From: Cellulophaga baltica
Lineage (GTDB): Bacteria; Bacteroidota; Bacteroidia; Flavobacteriales; Flavobacteriaceae
Assembly (NCBI RefSeq): GCF_018861125.1
Contig: NZ_JAHKQN010000035.1
Location: 62,001 to 126,000, forward strand
DNA length: 64,000 nt
Direction: 5' to 3'
Positions 9,770 to 20,165 of the stretch are shown one piece after another. The notes below the pieces were generated by a model, which saw only the letters and a list, made by a program, of their open reading frames with translations, ran no database searches and was not told the origin of the DNA. The translations under genes were made by a program, and so were the position numbers. How positions within the stretch are numbered: position 1 is the stretch's first letter; every line of letters starts with the position of its first letter.

Positions 9770-11548
9770 TTAATCTAAAGACTTAACTTCAAGGTATAAT
9801 GGCATTGTTAATAGATCTTCACCATCTTTTTTAGTGAAAATTTCAGCCATTATATCAATATCTCCTTTATCAACTTTAAGTGAATCAACCATTAACATTT
9901 TACTGTTTGGTTTTTTGAAATTCATTTGTTTTATAGTATTACCAACTTTTAATAGAAGTTGACTGTCTTCATCTATTTCTGCGTATGTATGAACATTGAT
10001 AGCGTAATTCCCTGTTTTAGAAAAATTAACTTCCCAGCTAGCAATAGGTTTTCTTACACCTTCTTCTCTATGGTATAATGCATCATTTAAATTCAGTACT
10101 AAAGGGTTCTCGTGTTTTGTGCCAATAATTGGTCTTGGAGTCTTTATGAAATTTTCTGAATGTAACATTTCTGCAATCCAAGCTTTCATTTCAGATTTCA
10201 TTTCTTTCACTTTTAAAGTGTCAGAATTTGAAATATCATGTAATTCGTAAGGATCATTTTTTATATTAAACAACTCATATGTATCACTTCCTTTAAAGTC
10301 ATTTTCTAACGCAACTAATTTTAATGAGTCTTTTGTTGTAGAAATATTTTTATATTTAACAGGATGTTTTCTTGACCAATAGTTGTTTATAGTACGACTT
10401 TTAAGAGTTGCATTTTCATCAGTTAACAAAGGCATTAAACTTACCCCATCAATAGCATTATCTTTTGGTAATTCAATTCCACAAAACTCTGCAAGTGTTG
10501 GTAAAATATCTAAATGTGCTACGGTAGTTTTTACATCTCTAGGCGTTTTAAATTTACTAGGAAAATACCAAAAACTTGGCACCTTAATACCACCTTGAAA
10601 TACAGAAGATTTTTTACCTCTCAAGCCTGCGATATAACGCGGATCTTGAGGGCCATTATCGGTCATAAAAATAACTAGTGTGTTTTCATCAATATTTAAC
10701 TCTTGTAATTTCTTAAACAATCGACCTAAATTATCATCAATATTTGTAACCATCCCATATACCTTTCGTGCATATTCATTAGCTTTCGGGTACATATTCG
10801 GAAATGGTTTAGAATCATTCTTAAAGGCTTTTTTTACGTCAACATCTTTATACAAATCATAATATTCTTGCGGCACCTGCAATGGTGTGTGAGGTGCATT
10901 AAATGATAGGTATAAAAAAAAAGGATTGTCTTTATTTTCTTCTACAAAATCGATAGCTGCCGTTCCAAAAACATCTGAACAATACCCTTCAGTTTTTACC
11001 TGTGTTCCGTTTTTCCAAAGGGTAGGGTTGTAATAACTACTATCAGGGTTTATCGTATTTGGCCAATCACCTGGTTGCCCAATACCACCTGAAAGATGGT
11101 TTAACGTATAGTCAAAACCTTGATCTTGTGGTCTCATAGGATAATTATCTCCTAAATGCCATTTGCCAATTATTCCAGTTTTATAATTTGCTTCTTGTAA
11201 AAGTTCGGCAATAGTAATTTCTGAAGTAGCCATCAATGATCCGCCACGTTGTGTATCATAAACGCCAGTTCTCATAGCATAACGCCCTGTCATAATTGAA
11301 GCTCTAGTTGGTGCACAAACAGGTGACACTAAAAACTCATCAAAACGGACACTTTTACTAGCTAAACTATCAATAACAGGAGTTTTTACAATTGGGTTAC
11401 CATAGTAGCCCAAATCACCAAAACCTTGATCATCAGTAAGTATTAAAATGATATTTGGTTTTGCTGTTGCTTCAATTTTTTTATCATCAGAACAACCAGA
11501 CAAAACCAGCAAAAAAATAAAAATATGTATATGAATTAACCTTTTCAT
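9770..11548 (-). CDS. type I sulfatase (S1) with C-terminal beta-sandwich-like extension
   Basis: 592 residues, lipobox LSGC (Cys19). FGly motif CAPTR with Cys78 in SPVCAPTRASIMTGRY; metal segment LILTDDQGFGDLGYYG. It is the longest of the seven sulfatases: after the usual sulfatase C-terminus (about residue 475) there are roughly 110 extra residues rich in beta-strand-like alternation, including a WEVNFSKTGNYAINVHTY stretch and a LLLKVG segment, reminiscent of small carbohydrate-binding or Ig-like sandwich domains. That reading is inference from pattern only. The gene is 9 bp upstream of the GH95 start and 7 bp downstream of another sulfatase. Confidence 0.92.
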   Translation of the reverse strand: MKRLIHIHIFIFLLVLSGCSDDKKIEATAKPNIILILTDDQGFGDLGYYGNPIVKTPVIDSLASKSVRFDEFLVSPVCAPTRASIMTGRYAMRTGVYDTQRGGSLMATSEITIAELLQEANYKTGIIGKWHLGDNYPMRPQDQGFDYTLNHLSGGIGQPGDWPNTINPDSSYYNPTLWKNGTQVKTEGYCSDVFGTAAIDFVEENKDNPFFLYLSFNAPHTPLQVPQEYYDLYKDVDVKKAFKNDSKPFPNMYPKANEYARKVYGMVTNIDDNLGRLFKKLQELNIDENTLVIFMTDNGPQDPRYIAGLRGKKSSVFQGGIKVPSFWYFPSKFKTPRDVKTTVAHLDILPTLAEFCGIELPKDNAIDGVSLMPLLTDENATLKSRTINNYWSRKHPVKYKNISTTKDSLKLVALENDFKGSDTYELFNIKNDPYELHDISNSDTLKVKEMKSEMKAWIAEMLHSENFIKTPRPIIGTKHENPLVLNLNDALYHREEGVRKPIASWEVNFSKTGNYAINVHTYAEIDEDSQLLLKVGNTIKQMNFKKPNSKMLMVDSLKVDKGDIDIMAEIFTKKDGEDLLTMPLYLEVKSLD

Positions 11549-11555
11549 TATACTT

Positions 11556-12884
11556 TTAATTAGCTACACTTTTTTTAACGTCTTTATTCCAAGCTTCAAT
11601 TTTTGCAACCATAGTTTTTACCATATCTGGGTGCTCACTTGCTAGATTATTTTTTTCTTGGATATCATCTTTCAAATTAAAAAGTAAAGGCTCAGTTTCT
11701 TTATTTCTTAAAATTAATTTCCAATCACCTTCTCTTAAAGCTGTTCTACCTGCGTAGCCCCAATACAAATCTCTTTGAGATAAATGATAACCTTTAACTA
11801 GATTATTCTTTAGACTAACACCATCTAAATTTTTGGTTTTTTCAGCACCTACAAAATCCATAATCGTAGGAAATAAATCCATTGTTAAAATAGTTTCATT
11901 ATTTACCTGATTTGGTAAAATAGTTTCAGGATACCAAGCCATTGCAGAAACACGGTGACCACCTTCAAACAAAGTAGATTTAAAACCTCTTAGACCTCCG
12001 TTACTCCCAACTTTTCGAGAAGCTCCGTTATCTGAACAAAAGAATACCAAAGTGTTTTTATCTAACTTTAATTCTTTTAAAGTTTTCATAACTACTCCAA
12101 CACCTTCATCCATAACCTCAACCATTTCTTTATAGATATTGTTGAGCTCCTCTTCGGACATTTTATCTTTTTGCTTAGCACCATTTTTCCAACCTATCTC
12201 TCGTTCTGCTTTTGACAAACGGCCTTGAAACGGACCATGAGGAGCCTCATGAGGTATGTATAATAAAAATGGCTCATCTTTATGGCGCTTTATAAAATCA
12301 ACTGAATGTTCCGTAATCAAATCTGTTGAATAGCCTTTTTCATTCTTAATTTCATCGCCATTCCACCAATCTTCATAACCTTCTTGATCAATATGAGAGT
12401 GATAATCTACATTACCCGAAACGTAGCCAATATACTCATCAAAGCCTTGATTGATTGGATTGAATTCTGTTTTATAACCTACGTGCCATTTTCCAAACAT
12501 TCCCGTAACATAACCAGCCTCCTTAATTGCTTCTGCAAATGTTTTCTCTGAAGTTTCCAAACCTTTATCTCTATGGTGTTTTGCGGTAACTACACCATCA
12601 ATACCAACACGTTGTTGATACTTACCAGTTAATATTGCGGCACGTGTTGGGCTACAAACTGGTCCGTTAGAATGAAAATCTGTAAATTTAATTCCTTCAG
12701 ATGCCATTTTGTCTAAATTAGGCGTACTAATTAAAGTACTACCGTAACACGATAAATCTCCATAACCCATATCATCAGCCATAATTATGATGATGTTTGG
12801 CTTATCTTGCTTTTGTGCTACACAGCTTGTAAATACATTAGTTACAAAAAAAGAGACAAGAAGTATATTAAATTTTTTAAGCAT
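11556..12884 (-). CDS. type I sulfatase (S1), lipoprotein
   Basis: 442 residues, the shortest sulfatase here, with a lipobox FTSC at Cys21. FGly motif CSPTR, Cys77, in NGPVCSPTRAAILTGKY. Metal pair in IIMADDMGYGDLSCYG and distal FFCSDNGASRKVGSNGGLRG. The compact architecture and the GWKNGAKQKDKM region resemble bacterial arylsulfatase A-like and N-acetylgalactosamine-sulfatase-like enzymes, but I do not assign a specificity. It is third in a run of three consecutive sulfatase genes (14495 down to 9770) and starts 33 bp after the preceding one. Confidence 0.93.
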   Translation of the reverse strand: MLKKFNILLVSFFVTNVFTSCVAQKQDKPNIIIIMADDMGYGDLSCYGSTLISTPNLDKMASEGIKFTDFHSNGPVCSPTRAAILTGKYQQRVGIDGVVTAKHHRDKGLETSEKTFAEAIKEAGYVTGMFGKWHVGYKTEFNPINQGFDEYIGYVSGNVDYHSHIDQEGYEDWWNGDEIKNEKGYSTDLITEHSVDFIKRHKDEPFLLYIPHEAPHGPFQGRLSKAEREIGWKNGAKQKDKMSEEELNNIYKEMVEVMDEGVGVVMKTLKELKLDKNTLVFFCSDNGASRKVGSNGGLRGFKSTLFEGGHRVSAMAWYPETILPNQVNNETILTMDLFPTIMDFVGAEKTKNLDGVSLKNNLVKGYHLSQRDLYWGYAGRTALREGDWKLILRNKETEPLLFNLKDDIQEKNNLASEHPDMVKTMVAKIEAWNKDVKKSVAN

Positions 12885-12917
12885 AATTATTTTATTGAAT
12901 AATATTTTAGCTGAAAA

Positions 12918-14495
12918 TTAATCGTTCCAGTGTGCTTTTATAATTTCAAGAACTTCAGGTGTATCCGCATCAGTATCACCAACAGCTTCTTTTTTATTTA
13001 AAATTTCAACCTTTAATGCTGCTATAATTTCTTTGTATTTAGGATCGTTGTAAGCGTTGTGTAGTTCTTTTGGATCTTCTTCTAAATCATAGAAATCCCA
13101 AAATTGATTTTTTGCTACACCAGCAAACCCATTACCATAGAAAAAAGCAAGCTTGTAACGTTTACCACGAATACCAAAATGCCCTGGTCTATCTTTTGAG
13201 TGATCCCAGTATCTGTAATATCCATAATTTCTCCAGTCACTAGGTGTATTCCCTTTTAAGTTTTCACGGAAACTTTTTCCCTGCATATCTTCAGGGTAAT
13301 CTATACCTGCATAATCAGCAAATAATGCTGAAAAATCTACATTTTCAATAAGATCTTTATTTCTTGCACTTGCTCTAACTTCTTTTGGGTAACGAATTAC
13401 GAATGGCATATGAATAGATTCTTCAAAAATCAAACGCTTATCAAACCAACCATGTTCTCCTAAAAAGTAACCTTGATCTGCAGTATAAATTACAACCGTA
13501 TTTTCTGCTAAACCAGATTTATCTAAATAATCTAAAAGCTTTCCAATATTATCATCAACGGCAGCACCAGAACGCATAAAATCTTTAATCATTTTTTGAT
13601 ACGTTTTATATCGTGCTTCATCGTGAGTTAAACCATCAACTGAAAATGGTAAACCTGGATAATTCATAAAATCTTTACGTAACTCTGGGTTCGCTGTAGC
13701 ATCTAAATAACGTTGCTGAAGGTTATCCATAGATTGTCCTAAGAATGAACGACCAGTTGTTGATGCACTACTATCATAAAAAGATTCTGGCGCAGGAATT
13801 TCTTCATCTTTATACAAATCTGCATAGCGCTCAGGGTAATCATAAGGTTCGTGAGTTGCTTTAAAATGGCACATTGCCATAAAAGGTTTGCTTTTATCAC
13901 GATTCTCAATCCAATTTATAGTTTTGTCTGCAATAATATCTGTACTGTAGCCTTCGTATTGTTTACCACCTTCATAATAATCTTGCCAATTATCTTCCGT
14001 TTTAATTATTGGATTGTGATATTCTCCTTGACCAGGAAGTACCGCATAATAATCAAAACCTGCAGGTTCTTGCTTTAAGTGCCATTTACCAACAATTGAA
14101 GTTTGGTAGCCTCCTTTTTGAAGTTCTTTAGCGATGTTATTATATTCCGGTGACAAACCCGCATCTAAAACACGAACACCGTTTATATGGCTGTATTGAC
14201 CTGTTAATATTGTTGCTCTACTTGGCGTACAAATAGAATTTGAAACCAAACAATTTTCTAAAACAGTACCTTCAGAAGCCAACCTTTTTAAATTAGGATT
14301 ATGTACATAATCTTCTAAAATACCACCGTAAATTCCCCATGCTTGAGCCGTATGATCATCGGACATGATGAATAAAATATTTGGCTTTTCTGGTTTTGTT
14401 ACGGTTATTGCCTCCTCTTTTGGTTTTTCTTTACAGCTTGTTACAGTTGTAAAAGCTAGTAAAATTATTGCACCTAGTTGAAGTACATGTTTCAT
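12918..14495 (-). CDS. type I sulfatase (S1), G6S/iduronate-sulfatase-like group
   Basis: 525 residues, lipobox VTSC at Cys21. FGly motif CTPSR, Cys89, in NSICTPSRATILTGQY; metal segment FIMSDDHTAQAWGIYGG. The C-terminal half has YTADQGYFLGEHGWFDKR followed by an EES-x-HMPF segment, the pattern of the group containing glucosamine-6-sulfatase-like and iduronate-2-sulfatase-like enzymes rather than arylsulfatase A. It shares this layout, including the inserted helical segment around residues 225-300, with the sulfatase at 24095-25711; the two look like paralogues within this operon. Substrate is unassigned. It follows a GH3 gene by 11 bp. Confidence 0.93.
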   Translation of the reverse strand: MKHVLQLGAIILLAFTTVTSCKEKPKEEAITVTKPEKPNILFIMSDDHTAQAWGIYGGILEDYVHNPNLKRLASEGTVLENCLVSNSICTPSRATILTGQYSHINGVRVLDAGLSPEYNNIAKELQKGGYQTSIVGKWHLKQEPAGFDYYAVLPGQGEYHNPIIKTEDNWQDYYEGGKQYEGYSTDIIADKTINWIENRDKSKPFMAMCHFKATHEPYDYPERYADLYKDEEIPAPESFYDSSASTTGRSFLGQSMDNLQQRYLDATANPELRKDFMNYPGLPFSVDGLTHDEARYKTYQKMIKDFMRSGAAVDDNIGKLLDYLDKSGLAENTVVIYTADQGYFLGEHGWFDKRLIFEESIHMPFVIRYPKEVRASARNKDLIENVDFSALFADYAGIDYPEDMQGKSFRENLKGNTPSDWRNYGYYRYWDHSKDRPGHFGIRGKRYKLAFFYGNGFAGVAKNQFWDFYDLEEDPKELHNAYNDPKYKEIIAALKVEILNKKEAVGDTDADTPEVLEIIKAHWND

Positions 14496-14506
14496 TTTTA
14501 TTTGGT

Positions 14507-17104
14507 TTAATTTGTGACGTTTAGTTTAACAGTTTTGAAATTATCTGATGCTGGCCCTATACCTATTTCAAAAGTTCCTGGTTCTACAACATATTTGTGT
14601 TGTTCTAAATCAAAAAATGATAAATCTTCAGGTGTAATTTCAAATGTTACTGTTGTTGATTTTCTCGGTTTTAAAGAAATTCGTTTTATACCTCTTAAAC
14701 TTTTCAAAGGTCTCTTTACTGAACTCTCTAAATCTTTGATGTACAATTGTACGACTTCTTCACCCTTAAAGTCTCCTACATTTTTGACATTAACTGATAC
14801 TTTTATTGCCTCACTTGCTTTAATCTCGTCTTTTGACAGTTTTAATTTATCATATTTAAAATTTGTATAGCTTAATCCATAACCAAATGGGTATAAAGCT
14901 TCACCCTCAAAATAGCGGTATGTTCTCCCCTTCATACTGTAGTTTACAAAAGGAGATAAATCTTTATGTGATTTATAAAAAGTTACTGGTAAACGTCCTG
15001 AAGGATTGTAATCACCAAAAAGAACATCTGCAATTGCAGTACCACCAAGTTCACCAGGGTACCAAGCTTCTACAATAGCAGGCAGGTTTTCATCTTCCCA
15101 ATTTACAGCTAAAGCACTACCATTAAGTAATACTAAAACAACTGGTGTTCCTGTTTCGTGCAATGCTTTCAACAACTTAGTTTGAACGGCAGGTAAATCA
15201 ATATTAACTTTATCACCACCATCAAAACCTTTTGAATTTACTGGCATATGCTCACCTTCTACACTTGCAGAAATACCTCCAACAAAGACTACAACTTCAG
15301 ATTTCTTAGCTAATTCAATGGCTCTTTCATATGAAGTTTTATCTTTAGAAGCCCACATAAATTTCAACTTGGCAGGATAACCATGGTGTATATATTGAAT
15401 TTTAACATTATACGATTTCCCTTTTTCTAAGTGTATCGATCCTTTGACAACTTTACGTTTTGGACGCTCTGAATTATCTGCTATTACTTTTCCATCAATG
15501 GCTAAAGTGAACACCCTATGATGACTTTGTAAACCTAAATCGTAATCTCCGGATACATCTACTTTTATTTTTCCTGTGTATTCTACACCAAAATTTACTT
15601 CGTCTAAACCTTCAACAGGAATTAAATTCCAGTTAGAATTCACAACCTCTTCTATTCGTGTTGCAACTGGTGTTCCTGAAAACTCGTGATTATTATAATA
15701 CTTAGCTTGTAATCCAGTTTGATTGTTAAAGCTTAAATATTCAGCAGGAATTAAAGACATTTTTGAATCTTGGGTAATCATTTCTGTACCTGCTTCAAAA
15801 TACACTTTTGTATCTTTAGAAACTTTATTTTTTATACCATCTAAAGGTGTAAAATATCGTGATGGAAATCCGTTATAATTCCCTAATAACACTTCTAATT
15901 CGTTTGCATTAGGCCCTACAACAGCAATAGATTTTACATCTTTTTTAATTGGTAAGGTTTTGTTTTCATTCTTTAATAAAACAATAGATTTTTGAGCCGT
16001 TTCTAAAGCTAAAGCTCTGTGTTTTTCAGAACTCACAACATCCATAGGAATACTTGCATAAGGCACCATTTCAGCAGGATCAAACATTCCTAATTTAAAA
16101 CGTGCTTTAAAGATTCGTTTTAATGATACATCTACATCAGCCTCTTTAATTAAACCAATTTCAACTGCGTTTACTAAATATTCATAACGTGTACCACAAT
16201 TTAAATCTGTCCCTGCAAGAAGTGAAACTGCGGCAGCTTCTTCTTTAGAATCTACATAATTGTGATAATCGTGAATATCTCTAATGGCATTACAATCTGA
16301 AACTACAAAACCTTCAAATCCCCAATCTTGACGTAAAATTTCATCTAATAATTGGTGACTTGCACAACATGGTTTACCCATATATCTGTTATATGCTCCC
16401 ATAATAGAATATGCTTTCCCTTCTTTAACCGTGGCTTCAAAAGCAGGTAAATAAGTGTCGTATAAATCACGTTCGGTTGTTATGGCATCAAAGAAATGAC
16501 GTTCTGGTTCTGGACCACTGTGTACTGCAAAGTGCTTAGGCGTTGCTACCAATTTTAAGTATTTATCATCATCACCTTGTAATCCTTTAACAAAACTAAT
16601 TCCCATACGAGAAGTCAAATACGGATCTTCACCGTAAGTTTCTTGACCACGACCCCAACGCGGATCACGGAATATATTCACGTTTGGTGTCCAGTATGTT
16701 AAACCTTCGTATCTCTTAAAAGAATTGTTACGTAACGCTTCGTGATGTTTTGCTCTGGCTTCATCTGAAATTACGGTAGCCGATGCTAAAATTAATTCTT
16801 CATCAAACGTAGCACCTAAACCAATTGCTTGAGGAAAAACGGTTGCTTTACCAGCACGCGCAACACCATGCAAAGCTTCATTCCAATACTCATGAGCAGG
16901 AACATTTAAACGTTCGATAGCAGGAGCATCATTCATCATTTGACCAACTTTTTCTTCTAAAGTCATCCGACCAACAAGATCATCAACTCTTTCATCAAAA
17001 GATAAAGATGGATTTAAATATGGTAACTTTTCTTGTGCTACCATTTTAAGCGATACTAATATTAAAACTAGCAATGTTGTTTCTTTTATTTTAAAGATTC
17101 TCAT
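14507..17104 (-). CDS. GH3 family beta-glycosidase (beta-xylosidase-like) with PA14 insert
   Basis: 865 residues with a signal peptide ending near MVAQ (residue 24). GH3 barrel (about 28-345) with RWGRGQETYGEDPYLTSR, ATPKHFAVHSGPE and GFVVSDCNAIRDIHDYH, nucleophile Asp270. The LLAGTDLNCG segment (about 295-304) is characteristic of the beta-xylosidase / alpha-arabinofuranosidase branch of GH3. A PA14 insert lies at about 462-586 and a fibronectin-III-like domain at the C-terminus. It differs clearly from the GH3 at 1756-4446, so the two probably have different specificities. Directly upstream by 32 bp is the second GH30. With xylA and xylB in the window, release of D-xylose is the most economical hypothesis. 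Confidence 0.92.
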   Translation of the reverse strand: MRIFKIKETTLLVLILVSLKMVAQEKLPYLNPSLSFDERVDDLVGRMTLEEKVGQMMNDAPAIERLNVPAHEYWNEALHGVARAGKATVFPQAIGLGATFDEELILASATVISDEARAKHHEALRNNSFKRYEGLTYWTPNVNIFRDPRWGRGQETYGEDPYLTSRMGISFVKGLQGDDDKYLKLVATPKHFAVHSGPEPERHFFDAITTERDLYDTYLPAFEATVKEGKAYSIMGAYNRYMGKPCCASHQLLDEILRQDWGFEGFVVSDCNAIRDIHDYHNYVDSKEEAAAVSLLAGTDLNCGTRYEYLVNAVEIGLIKEADVDVSLKRIFKARFKLGMFDPAEMVPYASIPMDVVSSEKHRALALETAQKSIVLLKNENKTLPIKKDVKSIAVVGPNANELEVLLGNYNGFPSRYFTPLDGIKNKVSKDTKVYFEAGTEMITQDSKMSLIPAEYLSFNNQTGLQAKYYNNHEFSGTPVATRIEEVVNSNWNLIPVEGLDEVNFGVEYTGKIKVDVSGDYDLGLQSHHRVFTLAIDGKVIADNSERPKRKVVKGSIHLEKGKSYNVKIQYIHHGYPAKLKFMWASKDKTSYERAIELAKKSEVVVFVGGISASVEGEHMPVNSKGFDGGDKVNIDLPAVQTKLLKALHETGTPVVLVLLNGSALAVNWEDENLPAIVEAWYPGELGGTAIADVLFGDYNPSGRLPVTFYKSHKDLSPFVNYSMKGRTYRYFEGEALYPFGYGLSYTNFKYDKLKLSKDEIKASEAIKVSVNVKNVGDFKGEEVVQLYIKDLESSVKRPLKSLRGIKRISLKPRKSTTVTFEITPEDLSFFDLEQHKYVVEPGTFEIGIGPASDNFKTVKLNVTN

Positions 17105-17136
17105 TTTGTAGGGTTTATTTTCGAGATAATAATTGG

Positions 17137-18531
17137 TTATTTATAATTGGTTACTATAACTGAAATTGTATGTGCTGGAACATCAACCACTTTTGTTTGA
17201 TCATCTTTTAACCAAATGTCAAATGTTTTTGCTTTATCTGAACTATTTTTAACAAACAGATATATATTTTTATCATCTGCTAATGTGATAGTTTCGCTAT
17301 ACCATGAAGCTGATGCTATTCTTTTCATTCCTGGGCGCATAAACCTTCCAAACAACGCCATTGTAGCATAATCAGGATTGTATGTAACAGTTTTTTCTTT
17401 ACGATTTATTTTGATTAAACTGTTTTGTTTCCAGCCCCAACCACTGGATGAATCTTCATTCAAAATCATATTCCAGTAACAGAAATTAGGAACACCGTGG
17501 TTTATAAATGAAGCCACTTCGTTAAATCTAGAAAAAGCTTGATCTACACTATTTTTACCACCGTAGCAATTACCCTCAGTATGTAAAAAATTAATATCAG
17601 GATAAACAGCTTGCATATTTTCTATTTGTCTAGAATTCATGTATTGCACGCCAATACCATCAACTGCTTCTCTATAATCCGTATTACTAACAAACTCTAA
17701 ACCATCTAATCTTTTAGCCGTACGGAATGTACCTGCCCAAATTTCTGTTGGTATTTTTGCTTTAGCGAATTGCGGGCGTAAATAATTGATTACAAACTCA
17801 CCCATTTCTTCTGGAGGCATATGGTTAGACGGGTATTTTGTACTCACATCTTGCTCATTCTGAATTACAATTTTATTAACTGAAATCCCCTCTTTTGCAT
17901 ACGCTTCTACATATTTAGAAAAATATAAAGCATAAGTTTTGTAAATTTTAGGATCGTTTTTCAATACATTTTTTTCAGGAAACTCTTCTCCTCTATCCAT
18001 TAGTCCTGATTCTTTCATCCATCCAGGCGGACTCCACGGTGAAGCAAATAACTCCATTTCAGGTTTGTATTTGTATGCCATTTGTATAAAAGGAATAACA
18101 CTTGTCTTTTCTCTTTCGATAGAAAACTTTTTCATTTTATAATCATTTGGAACTTCACTATAACTATACGCATCAATTCCAAAATCACTTGCACCAATAG
18201 CCGTTCTACAAACCGTAAAATTTGCAAGACTTGAATCAAACAAGTTTTTCATGATATCATTTTGCTGTGTTTCGCTTAATGACATTAATGCTTCTCCTCC
18301 AATTTCATTGAAAGCACCACCAATACCTTCTATAGTTTGAAAAGTTATATCAGGATAAATACGCACAGATATTCCTTTTTCATCTGATTTACCTTCTATT
18401 TTTTTAACAGGATTGGCCTCAATACTTTGACCTTCAATTAACTCTACATAATAAACGTCAACATCTTTCTGAGCGTAAGCCTGAAAGGATGCTACTAAAA
18501 TTATTATCAGTGGAAAAACTATTTTTTTCAT
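17137..18531 (-). CDS. GH30 family glycoside hydrolase, secreted
   Basis: 464 residues with a Sec signal peptide (cleaved near AYAQ, residue 21) and no lipobox. GH30 landmarks are GIGGAFNEIGGEALMSLS near 69, CRTAIGASDFGIDAYSYS near 108, FASPWSPPGWMK near 162, acid/base Glu226 in IVIQNEQDVS and nucleophile Glu319 in FLHTEGNCYGG. It shares the fold order with the GH30 at 311-1747 but the sequences are well diverged and this one lacks the lipid anchor, suggesting different location or substrate. GH29 precedes it by 8 bp and a GH3 follows by 32 bp, so an exo-acting relay on one side chain is plausible. Confidence 0.9.
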   Translation of the reverse strand: MKKIVFPLIIILVASFQAYAQKDVDVYYVELIEGQSIEANPVKKIEGKSDEKGISVRIYPDITFQTIEGIGGAFNEIGGEALMSLSETQQNDIMKNLFDSSLANFTVCRTAIGASDFGIDAYSYSEVPNDYKMKKFSIEREKTSVIPFIQMAYKYKPEMELFASPWSPPGWMKESGLMDRGEEFPEKNVLKNDPKIYKTYALYFSKYVEAYAKEGISVNKIVIQNEQDVSTKYPSNHMPPEEMGEFVINYLRPQFAKAKIPTEIWAGTFRTAKRLDGLEFVSNTDYREAVDGIGVQYMNSRQIENMQAVYPDINFLHTEGNCYGGKNSVDQAFSRFNEVASFINHGVPNFCYWNMILNEDSSSGWGWKQNSLIKINRKEKTVTYNPDYATMALFGRFMRPGMKRIASASWYSETITLADDKNIYLFVKNSSDKAKTFDIWLKDDQTKVVDVPAHTISVIVTNYK

Positions 18532-18539
18532 TATTTCTA

Positions 18540-20165
18540 TTACTTAAAATTTGCTTTCAAAACAACAGGGTAACTATCTCCATTTACTGCAGGCATATCA
18601 ATACTTAAGCCTTTATCAGTTTGTTTAAATAAAATCTTTCTTCCGTCGTATAACTGAGTTAACTTTTTAAGTTTACCTGGGTTTACTTCACTTAATTTTC
18701 CTAATGAAGGAACTAAAAATTCTCCACCTTTAGGATTCATAACGATAATATAAAAATCGTCTCCATTAGTTGTGTAACGAACTTCATCAGGTGAAAAAGC
18801 CGGTGTTGCAGTCGTACGTTGGTTAAAATGTTCGCCATGTTTTTGGTTTGCTGTTGCGTTGCGCAACTCACCCTCAACAGTCTCAACTTCTTCTCCTCTT
18901 ACACTTTTACCATCACCGTAAACCTTCCAAGGTCTTGTGCCATAAATTGCTTCCCCATTAATTTTAAGCCAATCACCAACAATTTTCACACTCTTTTTAA
19001 TTTCATGAGGAATTGTTCCATCAGGATTTAACTCCATACTCAACAACAAGTTTCCGTTTTTACTAACTGCTTCAATCAGCATTTCTAAAATGGTACGTGC
19101 ATTATGCGTTAGATGACGGTCTTTTTTGTAAAACCAATCGGTAAACGTAATTTCTGATTGCCAAGGGTATTCTCTCAACGTATTACTACCTCCAGATTCT
19201 ACTTCATTAACCGTACCTGCTGCTTTTCTTTTTAAAAGCATTACAGCATCTATTTTACCATTTTCTTTTAAGCTATTATTGTAAAGAGTACGTGTAACTT
19301 CCTTACCATAATCCCCGTAGGTAAAATTAAAACCATCATTATACAACAAGTCTGGCTTGTAATTAGTTACTAATTCAATGTGGCGTTTTAACCAGTTTTT
19401 CTTAATATCTTCTATAATTTCTGGTGTGCGATCTTCAGGAGCTGGACCATATAATTTTTCAGGATCTAAACCTTCCCACCAAAGTCCCTTACCATCTGCT
19501 TTTGTTAAACGAGCATCATAAGGTATACCTTTATAAATTCCTTCTTTATCAGAACCAAAAGCTGGTTTCCACCAGTTTAAAAAACGATCATCATGACTTG
19601 TAACTCCAAATTTTAAACCTGCATTGCGTGTTGCTGTTTCAAATTCCCCAATAATATCTTTTTTAGGACCTACATTTACAGAATTCCATTCGTGATATGT
19701 AGAGTTAAATAAATCGAAATGATCATGATGGTTTGCTAAAGCAACAATATATTTAGCTCCATTTTCTTTTGAAAAATTAATTAATGCTTGTGCATCAAAT
19801 TTTTCAGCTTTCCATTCGTTAATAACATCTTTAAATCCAAATTCTGAAGGATGTCCGTAAGTCTGTAGATGATATGGGTAAGCCATTTTTCCAAATTTTT
19901 GACGGCCAACATCTTGCATATACATATGGCGAGCATACCAACCACCACCCTGCTCTGGCTGTGCTTGTGGCCCCCAATGAAACCAAATACCAAACTTAGC
20001 GTCTCTAAACCATTCTGGACATTCATATTGATCGGCTAGTTCATTCCATGACAGTTCTTTATCTTGAGCGTTTAGCGGAATACTAAGTGTGACCATAAAA
20101 AAGGCACAAAGAGTTAAAAAACTAAATTTTGGAATCAATTTCATATCGTTCAAAGGGATATTCAT
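18540..20165 (-). CDS. GH29 alpha-L-fucosidase
   Basis: 541 residues. The N-terminal domain shows the GH29 pattern: WFRDAKFGIWFHWGP near 52, ANHHDHFDLFNST near 144, and the nucleophile segment PDLLYNDGFN with Asp277. GH29 enzymes are retaining exo-alpha-L-fucosidases. The chosen ATG overlaps the upstream sulfatase stop (TAATG at 20163-20167); a second Met at residue 8 (MKLIPKFSF) would give a conventional signal peptide, so either start is possible, but overlap favours the first. The C-terminal region (about 440-541) carries the usual beta-sandwich. Coupling to a sulfatase suggests sulfated fucose or a fucose next to a sulfated residue as the target. Confidence 0.93.
   Translation of the reverse strand: MNIPLNDMKLIPKFSFLTLCAFFMVTLSIPLNAQDKELSWNELADQYECPEWFRDAKFGIWFHWGPQAQPEQGGGWYARHMYMQDVGRQKFGKMAYPYHLQTYGHPSEFGFKDVINEWKAEKFDAQALINFSKENGAKYIVALANHHDHFDLFNSTYHEWNSVNVGPKKDIIGEFETATRNAGLKFGVTSHDDRFLNWWKPAFGSDKEGIYKGIPYDARLTKADGKGLWWEGLDPEKLYGPAPEDRTPEIIEDIKKNWLKRHIELVTNYKPDLLYNDGFNFTYGDYGKEVTRTLYNNSLKENGKIDAVMLLKRKAAGTVNEVESGGSNTLREYPWQSEITFTDWFYKKDRHLTHNARTILEMLIEAVSKNGNLLLSMELNPDGTIPHEIKKSVKIVGDWLKINGEAIYGTRPWKVYGDGKSVRGEEVETVEGELRNATANQKHGEHFNQRTTATPAFSPDEVRYTTNGDDFYIIVMNPKGGEFLVPSLGKLSEVNPGKLKKLTQLYDGRKILFKQTDKGLSIDMPAVNGDSYPVVLKANFK

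Noticed and set aside
14514-14870. 118-codon plus-strand frame opposite the GH3 C-terminus
   Set aside because: Complementary to a conserved fibronectin-III-like domain and without recognisable motifs.
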